A stretch of DNA of 64,000 bases. Origin: Micromonospora sp. KC213 (GTDB lineage: Bacteria > Actinomycetota > Actinomycetes > Mycobacteriales > Micromonosporaceae). Position numbers and translations under genes: made by a program. The stretch is from the NCBI RefSeq assembly GCF_004348325.1, contig NZ_SMKF01000006.1, forward strand, positions 22,464 to 86,463, given 5' to 3'. Below the pieces are notes generated by a model. The model was not told the DNA's origin. It saw nothing but the letters and a program-made list of their open reading frames with translations, and did not search any database. This document shows positions 31,272 through 40,786 of the stretch, in pieces; positions within the stretch are counted from its first letter, which is position 1; every line of letters starts with the position of its first letter.

Positions 31272-31796
31272 GTGATCACCGTCAGCGACCACGATGCCCA
31301 ACTGCTGCGCGCGTTGCACGACGAGCATGCCGAGGCGCTGTACGCGCACGCGCTCCGCCTGGTCAACGGCGACCGGACCCGGGCGGAGGATCTGGTGCAG
31401 GAAACCCTGTTGCGGGCCTGGCGCCATCCGGAGTCGCTGGACCCGCGTCGCGGTTCGGTCCGCGCGTGGCTGTTCACCACCGCCCGGAACCTGGCGATCG
31501 ACGCGTGGCGGCGCCGGTCCACCCGGGTGGGTGAGGTGTTCACCGAGGAACTGCCCGAGCCGCCCGAGACGGTCGACGAGGCCGAGCGCGCGGTGGAGGC
31601 GTGGACCGTCGCCGAGGCGCTGAACCGGCTCAGCCCGACCCACCGCGAGGTGCTCGTCGAGTGCTTCTACCAGGGGCGTTCGGTGTCCGAGGCGGCTGCC
31701 CGGCTGGGCGTGCCGGCGGGGACCGTCAAGTCCCGCACCCACTACGCACTGCGTTCACTACGGCTGGTCCTGGCTGAGATGGGGGTGACCGGATGA
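31272..31796 (+). CDS. ECF-type RNA polymerase sigma factor
   Basis: A 174-residue sigma-70 factor with region 2 (RAEDLVQETLLRAWRHPESL and ARNLAIDAWRRR) and region 4 (LSPTHREVLVECFYQGRS, GVPAGTVKSRTHYALRSLR). GTG 31272 with GAGCGAGG before it is preferred; ATG 31200 would put 24 extra residues in front of region 2 and start inside the third PHO-like unit. It overlaps the next gene by four bases (ATGA), the usual arrangement with a cognate anti-sigma factor. Resemblance is to the SigL/SigK side of the ECF family, but the group cannot be fixed by eye. Confidence 0.87.
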   Translation: MITVSDHDAQLLRALHDEHAEALYAHALRLVNGDRTRAEDLVQETLLRAWRHPESLDPRRGSVRAWLFTTARNLAIDAWRRRSTRVGEVFTEELPEPPETVDEAERAVEAWTVAEALNRLSPTHREVLVECFYQGRSVSEAAARLGVPAGTVKSRTHYALRSLRLVLAEMGVTG

Positions 31797-32500
31797 CCCG
31801 CTGCGAGTTCGCGTTCGACGACGGCGCGTACGTTCTGGGCGCTCTCGCCCCGGCGGACCGGGCGGCCTACGAGCGTCACCTCGCCGGCTGTTTCGAGTGC
31901 CGGGAGGCGGTCGCCGAGATCGCCGTGCTGCCCGGGCTGCTGGGGCGGCTCGACCCGACCGACCTGGCGGAGTTCCTGCCTCCGCCGCCGGAGATCGACC
32001 GGGTGCCCGACCTGCTCGCCGTGGCGCGCAGGCGCCGCCGCCGGGAACGCTCCGCCAGCCGGCTGAGGTACGCGCTGACCGCGCTGGTCGCCGCCGGGTT
32101 CGCGGTGGTGGTGGGTTTCGGCGGGGCCACCGTGCTGCGTCCGGCCCCTGGTCCGACGCCGACGCCGACCGTGCAGGCGATCCGCATGGTCTCCATGGCG
32201 CCGGTGTCGGCGAAGACTCCCGCGGTGCACGCGGAAATCGGGCTGACCGGCAAGAAGTGGGGCACCGAGATCACCATGCACTGCGGGTACGACGCCACGG
32301 CCGGCTACGGCAAGGCCTACACCTTCCGGCTGGTGGCGTACGGCCCGGACGACGCCACCGAACAGATCGCCTCCTGGCTGGCGGGCCCCGGCGACGACGT
32401 CCGCCTCACCGGCGCGACCCGGTTCACCGACGCGGAGCTGGTCCGGCTGGAGTTGATCCGCGCCGACGGCACCACCGTCCTGGACTACGAGGTGCGCTGA
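31793..32500 (+). CDS. Zinc-finger anti-sigma factor
   Basis: A 235-residue membrane protein. The N-terminal ZAS domain has the His-x3-Cys-x2-Cys motif in RHLAGCFECREA near residue 23-33. A single transmembrane helix (about 84-105) follows a basic stretch RRRRRERS, and a 125-residue extracytoplasmic domain ends the protein. It would hold the ECF sigma factor at the membrane and release it on an outside or redox signal. The signal is unknown. Its outer domain resembles that of RsgA/RslA-type proteins only in layout. Confidence 0.85.
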   Translation: MTRCEFAFDDGAYVLGALAPADRAAYERHLAGCFECREAVAEIAVLPGLLGRLDPTDLAEFLPPPPEIDRVPDLLAVARRRRRRERSASRLRYALTALVAAGFAVVVGFGGATVLRPAPGPTPTPTVQAIRMVSMAPVSAKTPAVHAEIGLTGKKWGTEITMHCGYDATAGYGKAYTFRLVAYGPDDATEQIASWLAGPGDDVRLTGATRFTDAELVRLELIRADGTTVLDYEVR

Positions 32501-32546
32501 GCGTCGCCCCCGGCCGGTCCCGGCCGGCTCGGGGCGCGCCGGTGGG

Positions 32547-33464
32547 TCAACCGGCGGCGACCGGCGCCGGGGCGCGGGCGGCGATCCGGTTGCGGCGCCC
32601 CTGCCGCAGCAGGTCCACCGTGAAGATCATCAGCGCCGCCCAGACCAGGACGAAACCGGCCAGCCGGGCCGGTGGCAGTGGCTCGTGGAACAGCAGCACA
32701 CCGCAGCCGAGCTGGAGGATCGGGGCGAGGTACTGGAGCATGCCCAGCCCGGTCAGCGGCAACCGGTTGGCCGCCCCGGCGAAGAGCAGCAGCGGGACGG
32801 CGGTCACCGCGCCGGCCAGCGCCAGCAGCACGGTGTGCCCGGCCGAGACGTGGCCGAAGGTGGACCCGCCCCGGGCCGCCAGCCAGCCCAGGTACGCCAG
32901 GGCGGGCAGTGCCAGCACCGCGGACTCGACGAAGAACCCTTCCGCGGCGGGCAGTCCGAGCCGCTTCTTGACCAGCCCGTACCCGGCGAAGGTGAACGCC
33001 AGGGTCAGCGCCAGGTACGGCAGCCGGCCGTAGTCGACGGTGAGTACCGCCACCGCGAGCGCGCCGACGCCCAGGGCCACCCACTGCGCCGGGCGCAGCC
33101 GCTCGCGGAGCACGAAGACGCCGAGCAGCACCACGACCAGCGGGTTGATGAAGTAGCCCAGGGCGGTCTCCACCACCCGGTCGGAGTTCACCCCGTAGAT
33201 GTAGGCGGTCCAGTTGACCGCAATCAGCGCCGCCGCCGTACCGACCCCGGCCAGCGTCCGGGGCCGGCGGACCAGCGCCCGCAGGAAGCCGACGTTGCGC
33301 ATGGCGGCCAGCACCAGCGCGACGAAGAGCACCGACCAGACGATCCGGTGGGCCAGGATCTCCACCGGGCCGGCGGGGCGCAGCAGCTTCAGGTAGACCG
33401 GAAAGAAACCCCAGGTCAGGTACGCCCCGAAGCCGTAGAGGTAACCGAGTCGCGTCTGGTTCAC
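32547..33464 (-). CDS. rarD: EamA-family transporter RarD
   Basis: A 305-residue membrane protein with ten predicted helices in two EamA repeats. RarD signatures are GFGAYLTWGFFPVYLKLL, EILAHRIVWS and NWTAYIYGVNSDRVVETALG cut short here, then GYFINPL. Members are thought to move small metabolites; the substrate is unknown (the chloramphenicol link of the name is historic). GTG 33464 begins the conserved sequence; a frame reaching 33602 adds 46 residues without resemblance. GGAGG lies just one base before the GTG, so the start is not certain. Confidence 0.85.
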   Translation of the reverse strand: MNQTRLGYLYGFGAYLTWGFFPVYLKLLRPAGPVEILAHRIVWSVLFVALVLAAMRNVGFLRALVRRPRTLAGVGTAAALIAVNWTAYIYGVNSDRVVETALGYFINPLVVVLLGVFVLRERLRPAQWVALGVGALAVAVLTVDYGRLPYLALTLAFTFAGYGLVKKRLGLPAAEGFFVESAVLALPALAYLGWLAARGGSTFGHVSAGHTVLLALAGAVTAVPLLLFAGAANRLPLTGLGMLQYLAPILQLGCGVLLFHEPLPPARLAGFVLVWAALMIFTVDLLRQGRRNRIAARAPAPVAAG

Positions 33465-33606
33465 GCCTCCACCGTAAGGCCCGGTGAGCCGATCGGATCC
33501 TTTCCGGTGACCTCGTTCACCACTCGCCAGTTCCACTGCGCCTGGTGCACCGGCCGCGCCGGGCCGGTGGGGTTTCTCCACCGGCCCGGGTGACCGTGGC
33601 ATTCGC

Positions 33607-33870
33607 TCATCGGTCGGCGGTGCGGCTTCGGATCACCAGCAGCACCAGCCGCACCAGCGCGATAGCGCCACCCCAACCGAAGATGATCAGCGGGAGGGCG
33701 AGGGGGGCGCGCTGCCCTGCCACCAGCCACACCACCAGCGCCACCGATGCCGCCACCATCAGGGCCAGGTAGGACAACTGCACTGCCGGCCGTCGTATGG
33801 GTACCGATGCCGCCGCCGTCCAGACGATCGCGACGAACAGGCAGGCCAGTGCGATACCCGTGATCACCAT
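33607..33870 (-). CDS. Small three-helix membrane protein
   Basis: An 87-residue protein with transmembrane helices at about 2-24, 31-52 and 56-78 and a short basic tail (RSRTADR). GAGAGG lies 7 bases before the ATG. It starts 15 bases after the stop of the 1456-residue secreted protein and is on the same strand, so the two are probably co-transcribed. No family is recognised; it could help export or anchor the large protein. Confidence 0.7.
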   Translation of the reverse strand: MVITGIALACLFVAIVWTAAASVPIRRPAVQLSYLALMVAASVALVVWLVAGQRAPLALPLIIFGWGGAIALVRLVLLVIRSRTADR

Positions 33871-33884
33871 GGGCTACCTCTCGG

Positions 33885-36800
33885 TTACTGACTGCTGTAG
33901 TCGGGGTCGCCGGTCAGGTTACGGTCGACGCAGAAGTGGACCCTGGACGGGTTGACGTGCGGATCGGCCGGCGGCAGCGCCGTGATGTCCCACGGGTTGC
34001 CACTCTTGTTGGTCGTGGCTCCGCAGGGGCCGTACGGGTTCTGCCACAGGGGGGAGTCGACGTTGGGGTCCGGCACTCGGCTGAAGGCGGCGAAGTCCCC
34101 TGTCCATAGCGGTGCCGCGCTGGTTCGGGCGGCACCGTCGGCGTTGATTGCTTTGCCGTCGGCGTAGAGGTACTGACTGGGCATCAGGCTGGCCCGCAGG
34201 ATCGGTCGGTCGCTGTTCTTCCGGAGTGAACCGTCGGCGCAGTAGCGGAAGTTCAGCTCCTGCCAAATCGGCGGGGACTGGCCAAAGATCGACCCGGTCG
34301 TCCCGTCCTTGAAGAACAGGTTGTAGATGTTCTCCACGAGGACGTCCACCTCGGGCGGTACCCGCGAGTCGCCCCTCACGCGAGAGCTCCACGTACGGTA
34401 GTTGGCCGACACCGAGGTGCCCAACGCCGGCCGATACCCGATCGATCCGCCGGCGGTGAACAAGGCGGCGACGCAGTTGCCGTCGGTGGTGGGATTGCCA
34501 TTGAGGTCGGTCACTGTCGGCTTCTTGCCCGCGAAGGAGTACGCCCGCCCCGGCAGGACTCCGTCCTTCTGCGGCTCTGCTAGCCGGACGACACCATCAT
34601 GGGTGTTGAGGTCCGGTAGCCGGTACGACAGGTCGGGCAGCGGGACGCCGTAGTCCGCGTTGATCGCCCGGAACGTCTCCAGGACGAAGTCCGGCAGGTG
34701 GGTGTCCGCGGTCCGGTGGCTGTAGGCGACCGACTCGCTGCCCTGCACGATCTTACCGTCGGCGGTCTTGACGAACGATACCTGCGCCTGAGCGCGGATC
34801 TTGAAGCTCGCGTCGTCGGTCTGGAAGTGCGCCGGCATACTGTCGGTGGTCGGTCGTTGGGTGTACTTGTTCGCAAAGTTGATCCACGCCGCCACGGACG
34901 AACCAGCCGGGTGGGAAGTGGCACTGGTACCCGAGGCAATCACCCAGTTCTGCCAGGTTTGCATTGCGTTGCGCAGCTTCGGGGTAACGCAGGTCGCGTT
35001 TCCGCTACCAGTGCACACGGGCATCCGGGTGAGTGGCAGCGACATCTGCATCGCCCAGTCGTAAAGCGACTGATGCGAGGCGAGCGGAGTGTCCGCCCAG
35101 GAGGTCGGTGCAGTTGTGTTGATGTCCTGGTTCTCGTCAAAGTAAGCCACGGCGTCCACGGTCTTCTCCTGGTACGTGCCGGAAATCGGCACGACCGCAA
35201 TCGCGTCCCAGGCGACGGGCTCGTCTCCGGTGCCACCGTCAATGAGGTTACTCAAAGTCACCTCGGGTGGCGCGTTGAACAGGAACGCGCCCAGCGACAC
35301 CCACCGGTTCGTCGCGCTGTCCTGGCTGACCATACGGGACCGGACGCCTCTGGCGGTCTTGATGTCGTAACGTACCCGTGCCTGGGCGCCGGTGTTCGGC
35401 ACATGGACCAGGATCTGGGCCGGACCGTTGACTGCGCTGCTGAGCGTCCACTTGCCGGTGACCCCGAAGGGAGTGCCCTGGCCGTCTGGGGTGTGCGTGA
35501 AGCTGTACCAGATGTGTCCGCCGAATCCGACGCCGCGCTGGTGGAAGTCAACCTTCGAGCGGAACATGCCGGCGCCGTCCCGGTTGAAAATCAGGCCGAA
35601 CGTGCCGGCCGAGGCGGGACGGGTACAGGCCGACCCGTCGTTGAGGCGGCGGATCGAGGGCACCGAGTCTGCCAAATTGTCGATCACCTTGGCGCCGGCC
35701 GGAAGCCCGGCGGTGGAGCAGTTGGGCTCGTCGTTCGTGCCGTCTGGCTGTTCCGGGTACGTGGTGTCGAAGCGCAGCAGCTCGTTGCCGCAGTAGCCGG
35801 AGGAGCAGTCCCGGTAGTTGGCGATCGACGAGTGCCACCAGCAGTGCAGGTCGTACTTGCCTGCAGCATTCTTGCTCAGGCATGGGCCGGCCGGTTCACC
35901 CACCACGGAGGGGTCGTCGGGGGTGACACTGTGGTTGATGTCGCACTTGTTCTCCTGGGGGAAGCAGAAGAAGCCCCGGGGCGGCTGCGCCGCCCGGCGG
36001 TCGAGTGCGGTCACCCACCATGCCGGTCGGAAGCCCGGTCCGTCGACGGTTGAGATCGAGTACGCGGCCCAACCGATCACCTTCTCCGGGTACGGCCAGT
36101 CCTGCGGGTGGGCGGCGTCGTGCGGGTCCTCGTTGAAGAACAGGCGACTCGGCGGGTACTTCGGGTTCGCCGGGTTGTTGTGCCACCCGAGACCCCAGTT
36201 ACCCTGCGCGTCGGTGCAGGTCGGCCCGGGGTCGCAGCCGGAGGTGTTGCCGTTGGCGGCATTGGGCTGTAAGCCGGAGTTGTACGCCCAAACGGGCATG
36301 AACCAGCTCTCCAGCCACTTCGGGTCGAACCGGTCCTTGGGCAGCATCCCCTTTGCTTTGAGCAGGTTCCATTTGGACTGCAGGATGCGTAGGCCGCCGG
36401 CGATGTTGGCCGTGTAGTCCAGCGCCGCAGCGCGCTGCTGGGTCGTGCTGAGGATGACCTCATCGGGCTTCGGGTGCGCGGGCTTGCGCATGCCGTCGGT
36501 GATCTGGGTCAACCCGTACCCACAATCGCTGTCCGCGAAGTTGATGACCCAGTCGTCTCCTGCGTCGTTGTTGTAGGTGTCCCTTCCGTAGAAATTACCG
36601 ATCAGTGAGTTGCCGGTGCTGCCCGACTTGACTTGGCCCGACGCCTGCCAGAGGTTCGACTCCTGCGCCAGGATGCCGAGGAAGATCTGCACTGGGACTC
36701 GGCCCCCGTCGGTCAGGGCCAACGGTGGGAACAGTTTCTGCGGTTGGTAGGACGGAAGCCCGGACCCCTTCCAATTCAACGGCCGAACCAGGTTGAGGTT

Positions 36801-38255
36801 GCCGACCACGGCTTGGTCCGCCGCCCACTCGACCTGCCGGGCGGTGGGCTGGTAGGTCTGCGTGCGGGCGTCGTTGCGGGCCACCGAGCACCATGCGTCG
36901 GTGTCAACCGGGTCGGTCGGTGAGGACGTGGAGGCGGCACGGGTACGTTGCGCATTGGCGGCCGGTGCCGCGTTGAGCGGGTGCGGGGCCGAGCCATCGG
37001 AAAGCAGCGGCGCCGGCCGCACGCCGGGCTGCACCGTGAACGACGCCTGACGGCCGGTGGTCAGCACACGGGTCGACAGGGTGAGCGTATCGGGGGTGCC
37101 CGAAGCCGAGGCATGAGGGTTGGTCATCGCGTCCACGTACGCCTTGGGCAGCGGGTCGGTGCCGGCACTGGGCTTGGGCCTAGACGAGTGCAAAATTGCC
37201 AGCCCACCGCCCGTGGACGGCTCCGACGTGGCGGGCACCTCGAGGCGTTTCGCCCCGGCTGGTAGGCGACCCGTGACGTTCGCCTCTCCGAGGACGAACG
37301 CCCGAAGCCCGGTGCCCGGCCTCAGATCGAGTCGGTCCACCGGACCGGAGGCCAGAGTCACTGGCCGGCCTGCTGCGGCCGTGTGCGCGAGGCGGCGCAG
37401 GGTGCTGGTACGGGTGCCGGGGTCGAGGTACACGAGGCCGCCCTCGCCATCGATGGTCAGCCGGAACGGAACAGACGAGGTCCGGGTGAGGGTGCGACGG
37501 CGACCCCTGGTGTCGATCGAGACCAGGCTTGCCCCGTTCGCGGCGACGATCCGGTCGGCCGGTGCGGGTACCGCCGAGGTGACCTGACCGGGTAGCTCGT
37601 GTGAGCGGACCACCTCGCCGGTAGACGCGTCGATTGCGATCAGACGGGTCGCGGGTGGTGCGCCAGACGGGTCCACTTCACCGCGGGCCTGGGTAATCAC
37701 CGCCCGCTCCCCAGCACCGCAGCCTGGATCGAAGTAGGCGATTGAACCGCGGACCGGCAGTTTCGTGACAGCGCCAGTGGTGGTGTCGACGACCGCGGTA
37801 AATGCACCGCGGTCGAAGAGCTGATCACGGTTGGTGAAGCTGCGGGGGGCATAGACGACGACCGCCTTACGACCGGACTCGGTCAGGCAGACATTGCCGA
37901 TCCAACGGTCGGTCTCGATGCCGGCCTCACGTAGTGTGGCGACGGTGCGCCAGGCGTAGCCGCTGGCCGCTGGCGCCATCAGTAGATGGAAGCCGGTGTC
38001 GTCTCCAGCGGTCGTCCAGGCGATGTCGGTCGACTTCTGCCAGTCCTCGCCGAGTGCCTCGGCCCGCTCCGCGGGAGTGACCTCCGACTCGGCGAGCGCC
38101 CTGGCCTCGGACGCGGGCGGTGTGACGACGGAAGCCGGGGTTATGGGCGGTACCGCGTGTGCGCCGGTTGGTGGCGCTCCCAGCAGGGAGGCGGTCGCCG
38201 CAAAGGCGGTCCACGCTCCGATGGCAGAGACGATGGCCCGTCGTTCCATGCGCAT
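33885..38255 (-). CDS. Giant secreted protein: propeller, lytic transglycosylase and golvesin-like domains
   Basis: A 1456-residue exported protein. A signal peptide covers residues 1-34 (GAHA-VP). Residues about 60-340 have repeated blade-like segments (VVDTTTGAVTKL, LIAIDASTGEVVRSHEL, LVSIDTRGRRRTL) that suggest a beta-propeller. Near 525-660 there is a transglycosylase SLT-type domain with LGILAQESNLW (candidate catalytic Glu about 533), CGYGLTQIT and WAYNSGLQP. Residues about 880-1030 resemble the golvesin/Xly carbohydrate-binding domain (WVSLGAFLFN, VAWDAIAVVP). The last 425 residues, including a calcium-poor Tyr-rich region, are unassigned. Likely a cell-wall hydrolase acting on peptidoglycan. 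Codon use looks less GC-rich than in the neighbours, which may mean transfer. ATG 38255 or 38249 could start it. Confidence 0.8.
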   Translation of the reverse strand: MRMERRAIVSAIGAWTAFAATASLLGAPPTGAHAVPPITPASVVTPPASEARALAESEVTPAERAEALGEDWQKSTDIAWTTAGDDTGFHLLMAPAASGYAWRTVATLREAGIETDRWIGNVCLTESGRKAVVVYAPRSFTNRDQLFDRGAFTAVVDTTTGAVTKLPVRGSIAYFDPGCGAGERAVITQARGEVDPSGAPPATRLIAIDASTGEVVRSHELPGQVTSAVPAPADRIVAANGASLVSIDTRGRRRTLTRTSSVPFRLTIDGEGGLVYLDPGTRTSTLRRLAHTAAAGRPVTLASGPVDRLDLRPGTGLRAFVLGEANVTGRLPAGAKRLEVPATSEPSTGGGLAILHSSRPKPSAGTDPLPKAYVDAMTNPHASASGTPDTLTLSTRVLTTGRQASFTVQPGVRPAPLLSDGSAPHPLNAAPAANAQRTRAASTSSPTDPVDTDAWCSVARNDARTQTYQPTARQVEWAADQAVVGNLNLVRPLNWKGSGLPSYQPQKLFPPLALTDGGRVPVQIFLGILAQESNLWQASGQVKSGSTGNSLIGNFYGRDTYNNDAGDDWVINFADSDCGYGLTQITDGMRKPAHPKPDEVILSTTQQRAAALDYTANIAGGLRILQSKWNLLKAKGMLPKDRFDPKWLESWFMPVWAYNSGLQPNAANGNTSGCDPGPTCTDAQGNWGLGWHNNPANPKYPPSRLFFNEDPHDAAHPQDWPYPEKVIGWAAYSISTVDGPGFRPAWWVTALDRRAAQPPRGFFCFPQENKCDINHSVTPDDPSVVGEPAGPCLSKNAAGKYDLHCWWHSSIANYRDCSSGYCGNELLRFDTTYPEQPDGTNDEPNCSTAGLPAGAKVIDNLADSVPSIRRLNDGSACTRPASAGTFGLIFNRDGAGMFRSKVDFHQRGVGFGGHIWYSFTHTPDGQGTPFGVTGKWTLSSAVNGPAQILVHVPNTGAQARVRYDIKTARGVRSRMVSQDSATNRWVSLGAFLFNAPPEVTLSNLIDGGTGDEPVAWDAIAVVPISGTYQEKTVDAVAYFDENQDINTTAPTSWADTPLASHQSLYDWAMQMSLPLTRMPVCTGSGNATCVTPKLRNAMQTWQNWVIASGTSATSHPAGSSVAAWINFANKYTQRPTTDSMPAHFQTDDASFKIRAQAQVSFVKTADGKIVQGSESVAYSHRTADTHLPDFVLETFRAINADYGVPLPDLSYRLPDLNTHDGVVRLAEPQKDGVLPGRAYSFAGKKPTVTDLNGNPTTDGNCVAALFTAGGSIGYRPALGTSVSANYRTWSSRVRGDSRVPPEVDVLVENIYNLFFKDGTTGSIFGQSPPIWQELNFRYCADGSLRKNSDRPILRASLMPSQYLYADGKAINADGAARTSAAPLWTGDFAAFSRVPDPNVDSPLWQNPYGPCGATTNKSGNPWDITALPPADPHVNPSRVHFCVDRNLTGDPDYSSQ

Positions 38256-38345
38256 TCACCCTTTTTCGATTATTTCCTGCCGGCGTGAGCCTGCTTCGGT
38301 GCACGCAGAGAGAGATGACCGGCGCTCACTGTGAGGTGCCCGACA

Positions 38346-38374
38346 AGAATATCGGCGTAGGGCGATTGGTGTGA
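38346..38374 (-). promoter_or_regulatory. Possible promoter of the giant secreted protein
   Basis: On the minus strand TCACAC and TATTCT are 17 bases apart, about 90 bases before the start codon. Two copies of TTGTCGGG (38339-38346 and 38375-38382) flank it and could be operator half-sites. The surrounding 258 bases (38256-38513) hold nothing else recognisable and are visibly poorer in GC. Confidence 0.3.
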
Positions 38375-38513
38375 CCCGACAAATGGGGCTTATTGCTTGC
38401 CGTCAACGGCCGTCCTGGCTCTTCGGTTCGAGCCGAGCAGCGCGGTCCCAACGGCTGTTGCGGTGACTGGTGACCCGTATGCCCGCCCCGGTGCAGTCGC
38501 CGCCCCGGTGCGC

Positions 38514-38891
38514 TCAGTCCCGGTCGAGGACCGCGCCCAGGATCCAGGTCACGATGCCGACGAAGAGCGCGCCGAGTACGGCGGCCGGCCAGAAGCCGTC
38601 CACGTGGAAGGGCAGCCCGGCCTCGCCGGCGATCCAGCTCGTGAGCAGGAACAGCAGGCCGTTGACGACCAGCGCGATCAGCCCCAGGGTCAGCAGGTAC
38701 AGCCCGCAGCCCACGGTCTTGATGATCGGCTGGAGTACCGCGTTGACCACTCCGAAGATCACCGCGACCAGCAGCAGCGTGACGACCGTGTCGACCGCCG
38801 AGCTGGAATCCAGGGAGATGCCGGGGATGAGCAGCGTGGCCAACCAGAACGCGACGGCGGTGGCACCCAGCCGGATGAAAATGCCCTTCAT
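38514..38891 (-). CDS. Phage holin family/YvlD-type membrane protein
   Basis: A 125-residue protein with four transmembrane helices (about 5-25, 35-55, 62-85, 100-120) and the family pattern IFGVVNAVLQPIIKTVGC followed by TLGLIALVVNGLLF. Despite the database name, members of this family occur widely outside phages as small membrane proteins of unknown role. No lysis genes are near it. A weak GGAG-like site precedes the ATG. Confidence 0.8.
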   Translation of the reverse strand: MKGIFIRLGATAVAFWLATLLIPGISLDSSSAVDTVVTLLLVAVIFGVVNAVLQPIIKTVGCGLYLLTLGLIALVVNGLLFLLTSWIAGEAGLPFHVDGFWPAAVLGALFVGIVTWILGAVLDRD

Positions 38892-38962
38892 GCAGGGATG
38901 GTGTCACGGGAGATCCACTGTGGGAACCCTCTGGGCAGGCCGCCGGCGGATGACCGCCGGCC

Positions 38963-40786
38963 TCAGCGCCGCCCCGGTCGGCCGATCAGCTGCGACTCGA
39001 TCGCCGTGGGGGAGAGCAGCGCCCAGCGCAACGCCCGCCGGTTCACCACCGCCACCATGTCCGTGCGGATCCGGGTCAGCCACTCCGCCGACCCGCCCAA
39101 CCCGAGCGCGGCCCCGGCCAGCGCCGCCTCCCGCGGGTCCAGCGGTTGCAGCACCGCCAGGTCCGCCCGGCCCAGGACGTCCACGTCGGCGGCGGTCAGC
39201 TCGTCGCGTACCACCAGGGTGGCCTGCCAGGCCGGCCCTGGCGTCGGTTCGGTCGGCGTCGCCCCCGCGTCCACCACCAGCAGCACCGGGCATATCGGTG
39301 AGCCGGGGCCACCGCCGACCGTGCGCCCCGGCGGCAGCACCGCGACGCCGCCACCGGTGCTGCCCACCCCTCGTACGAACGGCTCCCACACCCGTGGGCG
39401 GCCGGTCTGTACGGCCACCCGCGCGCCCAGCGCCATCGCCCGCAGGACCAGCAGCTGCGCCGCGCGGACCCCGCCGACGAGGACCAGCCGGGTGCCCTCG
39501 GCGCGGAACAGCCGCACGGTGACCGCACCGCCGTGCCGGTTGGCGCCGACCATCAGCCCGCCGCCCCCGATCGACAGTTCCAGCGGCTCAGGATCCGGAC
39601 CGACGGCCACCGCAGCGCCGGCCACCGCGAGCGGCAGCGTGGCGGCCAGCCCGTCGAGCTGATCGCCGTCGAGTCGGCGTACCTCGCCCCCGGCGTCCGC
39701 GACGAGCCGAGCCAACGCCTGGGTGGCCAGGGCGAGTTCGTCGGGCGTCCAGGCGGCCAGCCGTACCGTCAGCTCCGCTGGCATCCCGGCGGTGTCGGCG
39801 CCGGTGCGCGGGCCGGCGCAGAGCGCGACGCTGGTCGCGGTCGCCGGCAGCGCCAGTAGCCGGGTCACCAGCCGGCGGCCCAACTCGGCGTGCGGGTCGG
39901 GCCAGCGGCGCAGCCGGAAGCTGGCCTGGAGCAGCCCGCCGGCACAGACCACCTGCCAGGTCTCGCGGGTCGGCCAAGCGCCGTCGTGGTGGGCCAGTTC
40001 CCCGAGTACGCGCAGCGCGGCATGCTCACCGAGGAGTCGCCCCCCGGCCGGGCCGAGGCGTCGGACGATCCGGCGTACGGTGCCGGAGAGGGCTACCCGC
40101 AGTTCCTCGTCGCGCCAGCCGTCGACCCGCAACACCCGGACGGCGAGCAGCGCCCGCTCCTGCCCCGGCAGCCGGCCCCCGGTCAACTGCCGGTACGACG
40201 TGCCCGCGGTGCCGCCGGCCGTGACCGGCGCGGGGGCCGGCGCGGCGTGCAGCAGCAACTGGATCCGGACCGGCGGATGCTCGCCGTCGGCCGGCGGCAG
40301 CAGCGCGCTGGGCGTGGGCAGTGCCCGCCGGGCATCGCCCAGCAGGTCGCCGGGGTCGCCCAGTTCCAGCACCGCGGTCAGCCCGGTGGCGTCGTCGACC
40401 ACGGCGGCCGGTTCCCCGGCCAGCTCCACCGGGCGTACGGCCGCGCCGGGGAGCACCAGGTCCAGCAGGGCATTCGGACCGCCGGCCGGCGGGGACACGT
40501 GCCGCCGGCCGGCGTACCCGGCGGCGGTGATCAGCCACTCGAACAGCCACCGGCCCCGCCAGCGCACCCAGGCGGTAACGACCATCAGACCGGCGGTCAG
40601 CAGGGCGAGCCCGACCAGCGCCGGACCCCGGCCGGACGCGGCGACGACCAGCGCCACCGCGAGCTGGGCGGCCACGATCTGACCGGCACGCACGGCGGTG
40701 CCGGACCGGCCCGCGCCGATCCACCGCCCCGGCACCGGCGGGCGGGAAACCACCCGGACCGGTTCTCCGGTCGTGCTCGCCGTCAC
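38963..40786 (-). CDS. eccE: Type VII secretion protein EccE
   Basis: A 607-residue protein whose N-terminal part carries two transmembrane helices (about 32-75) and whose remainder is cytoplasmic, as in EccE, the peripheral component of the ESX membrane complex. The segment RWRGRWLFEWL after the second helix and GTSYRQLTGGRLPGQERALL cut short here fit EccE of actinobacteria. GTG 40786 with GGAGGAGG at 40791-40798 is preferred to an upstream GTG at 40894. It is divergent from the WXG100 genes. EccB, EccC and EccD are not found nearby. Confidence 0.78.
   Translation of the reverse strand: MTASTTGEPVRVVSRPPVPGRWIGAGRSGTAVRAGQIVAAQLAVALVVAASGRGPALVGLALLTAGLMVVTAWVRWRGRWLFEWLITAAGYAGRRHVSPPAGGPNALLDLVLPGAAVRPVELAGEPAAVVDDATGLTAVLELGDPGDLLGDARRALPTPSALLPPADGEHPPVRIQLLLHAAPAPAPVTAGGTAGTSYRQLTGGRLPGQERALLAVRVLRVDGWRDEELRVALSGTVRRIVRRLGPAGGRLLGEHAALRVLGELAHHDGAWPTRETWQVVCAGGLLQASFRLRRWPDPHAELGRRLVTRLLALPATATSVALCAGPRTGADTAGMPAELTVRLAAWTPDELALATQALARLVADAGGEVRRLDGDQLDGLAATLPLAVAGAAVAVGPDPEPLELSIGGGGLMVGANRHGGAVTVRLFRAEGTRLVLVGGVRAAQLLVLRAMALGARVAVQTGRPRVWEPFVRGVGSTGGGVAVLPPGRTVGGGPGSPICPVLLVVDAGATPTEPTPGPAWQATLVVRDELTAADVDVLGRADLAVLQPLDPREAALAGAALGLGGSAEWLTRIRTDMVAVVNRRALRWALLSPTAIESQLIGRPGRR

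Noticed and set aside
38400..38500. tRNA-like stretch with GGTTCGAGCC
   Set aside because: No acceptor stem, anticodon arm or CCA-side pairing could be drawn; only a short hairpin remains.
38514..38891. Prophage lysis gene because of the holin-family match
   Set aside because: No other phage genes nearby, and this family is common as ordinary chromosomal membrane proteins.
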